Source: an uncultured Prevotellaceae bacterium
GTDB taxonomy: Bacteria; Bacteroidota; Bacteroidia; Bacteroidales; Bacteroidaceae
Length of the DNA stretch: 64,000 bases
Assembly (NCBI GenBank): GCA_902801155.1
Contig: CADCHG010000019.1
Span: 3,443 to 67,442 of the forward strand
Direction: 5' to 3'
Every line of letters starts with the position of its first letter. Position 1 is the stretch's first letter. Position numbers and translations under genes: made by a program. Shown here in pieces: positions 63,261 to 64,000 of the stretch. The notes beneath the pieces are model-generated. The model searched no databases, had not been told where the DNA came from, and saw only the letters and a program-made list of their open reading frames with translations.

Positions 63261-63986
63261 TTATTCTTTTTCCTCTGTGGTCATGCGTACTTGCCAGTAT
63301 TTTTCTGCCTGTTCCTCAGAGGCATCATGCCAACGGAAATGAACATCATGAAGTTCATTCAAAATGATAGGACGAGAAGTAGCAAAATCAATAGGATGCT
63401 GATACTGTAGGTTGCCCATAGCATCGGCAATGGCAAAGGTGATGATAGGATCGTGGTCGTAGGCAATGAATTCTATCACTACTATCTGTCCGCGATCATC
63501 AACACGCGCATCCTTACGAGTGGAGAAATGAGAGTAACCGGCATCAAGGAGGTCGGCAGAATGTGTGAAGTCATACATTTCCTTTCCCACACTCTTCTTG
63601 AACTCGTCATTCCATACAGCCCTACCGATAGAGTTATCCATGAGCTGATATGCCCATCCGCCTTTCAATACGCTCTTAACGGTCTTGCGGTTGGTACCGG
63701 CAATAGAGAGAATATCCTTGAAAACCTGTTTTACAGCCTTATCCGCAGGGATGAGATTTCCCTTTGAGCCGAGGAAGGCACACTGGCTTACAAAATAGTA
63801 GGCTCTGTCAAGACAATAGATATACTTACGGTATATCCATGCAGCATGAATAAGGTCGCGTGATGTTCCTTCACCACTACGTACACTCTTGACATATTCG
63901 TTACACAAACAAACTGCCATTTCATATATTCTCAGGATACTTGCCTCTTTAAGAGAAAGATCTTTGTAAACCATGTAGTCTTTCAT
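63261..63986 (-). CDS. Protein of unknown function, 241 residues
   Basis: Complete within the window (start MKDYMVYKDLSLKEASILRIYEM). The first 120 residues are mainly helical and Lys/Arg-rich; the second half looks beta-rich (RVDDRGQIVVIEFIAYDHDPIITFAIADAMGNLQYQHPIDFATSRPIILNELHDVHFRWHDASEE). No signal peptide, no membrane helix, and no catalytic motif that I know. Codon use and the following terminator indicate a real gene. Its upstream region lies outside the window. Confidence 0.7.
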   Translation of the reverse strand: MKDYMVYKDLSLKEASILRIYEMAVCLCNEYVKSVRSGEGTSRDLIHAAWIYRKYIYCLDRAYYFVSQCAFLGSKGNLIPADKAVKQVFKDILSIAGTNRKTVKSVLKGGWAYQLMDNSIGRAVWNDEFKKSVGKEMYDFTHSADLLDAGYSHFSTRKDARVDDRGQIVVIEFIAYDHDPIITFAIADAMGNLQYQHPIDFATSRPIILNELHDVHFRWHDASEEQAEKYWQVRMTTEEKE

Positions 63987-64000
63987 TGTTAGTCTCTATT

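Overview
The window looks like chromosomal DNA from a Bacteroidales bacterium, most likely a gut or rumen Prevotella (sensu lato). Three things point there. Many genes are preceded by the Bacteroidetes -7 promoter box TAnnTTTG instead of an E. coli-type promoter. There are family-specific genes (DUF4254, DUF4974 and STN-domain receptor, DUF6242, DUF6089, OmpH/Skp triplet next to bamA and murI). There is also a xylanase/feruloyl-esterase fusion of the type described in Prevotella ruminicola. This identification is inference from gene content; there is no rRNA or tRNA gene in the window.

Layout. 1-3.3 kb: repeat-rich DNA around a HerA-like ATPase gene. 3.3-20.1 kb: housekeeping genes (metH, metF, ychF, lgt, mutS, leuS, a YitT-RdgB fusion, DUF4254 and a family 9 glycosyltransferase). 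20.1-20.6 kb: an AT-rich gap with a dense cluster of DnaA-box-like sites. 20.6-28 kb: two ECF sigma loci (one with a broken anti-sigma gene before an STN/beta-barrel receptor), an SDR dehydrogenase and the wreck of a type I restriction locus. 28.7-37.2 kb: an envelope cluster (DUF6242, DUF6089, uppS, bamA, three Skp-like genes, murI). 37.3-41.2 kb: korAB (2-oxoacid:ferredoxin oxidoreductase) and a small AraC-type regulator. 42-47.4 kb: a TolC/EmrA/MFS efflux operon behind a long, possibly pseudoknotted leader. 47.7-51 kb: small proteins, argH and a lipoprotein. 51-63 kb: secreted carbohydrate-active enzymes (a double esterase, GH95, GH5, GH10-esterase) interrupted by a TlpA-like protein. The last gene is an unrecognised 241-residue protein.

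The most unusual content is between, and partly inside, the genes. (1) A family of roughly 80-210 bp GC-rich elements with imperfect inverted ends lies in at least nine gene-gene junctions, usually touching the stop codon of one gene and the start of the next. Their ends appear to be read as protein: the C-termini of MetF and ArgH, the start codon and N-terminus of Lgt, and the signal peptide of an esterase. Related repeat DNA sits in frame inside MetH (three places) and MutS (one place). (2) A second family consists of inverted arrays with an 11-12 bp period and a conserved core. Four loci with the same core or unit are adjacent to a separate inverted-repeat element. (3) Two copies of a short element share a 34 bp terminal inverted repeat. 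I do not recognise these as named families; I cannot search databases, so novelty is unproven.

Several genes are damaged or look so: the anti-sigma gene, the type I restriction remnants, tolC (one-base slip in a T tract of the signal peptide) and the GH10 gene (small deletion plus frameshift). Some of these could be assembly errors.
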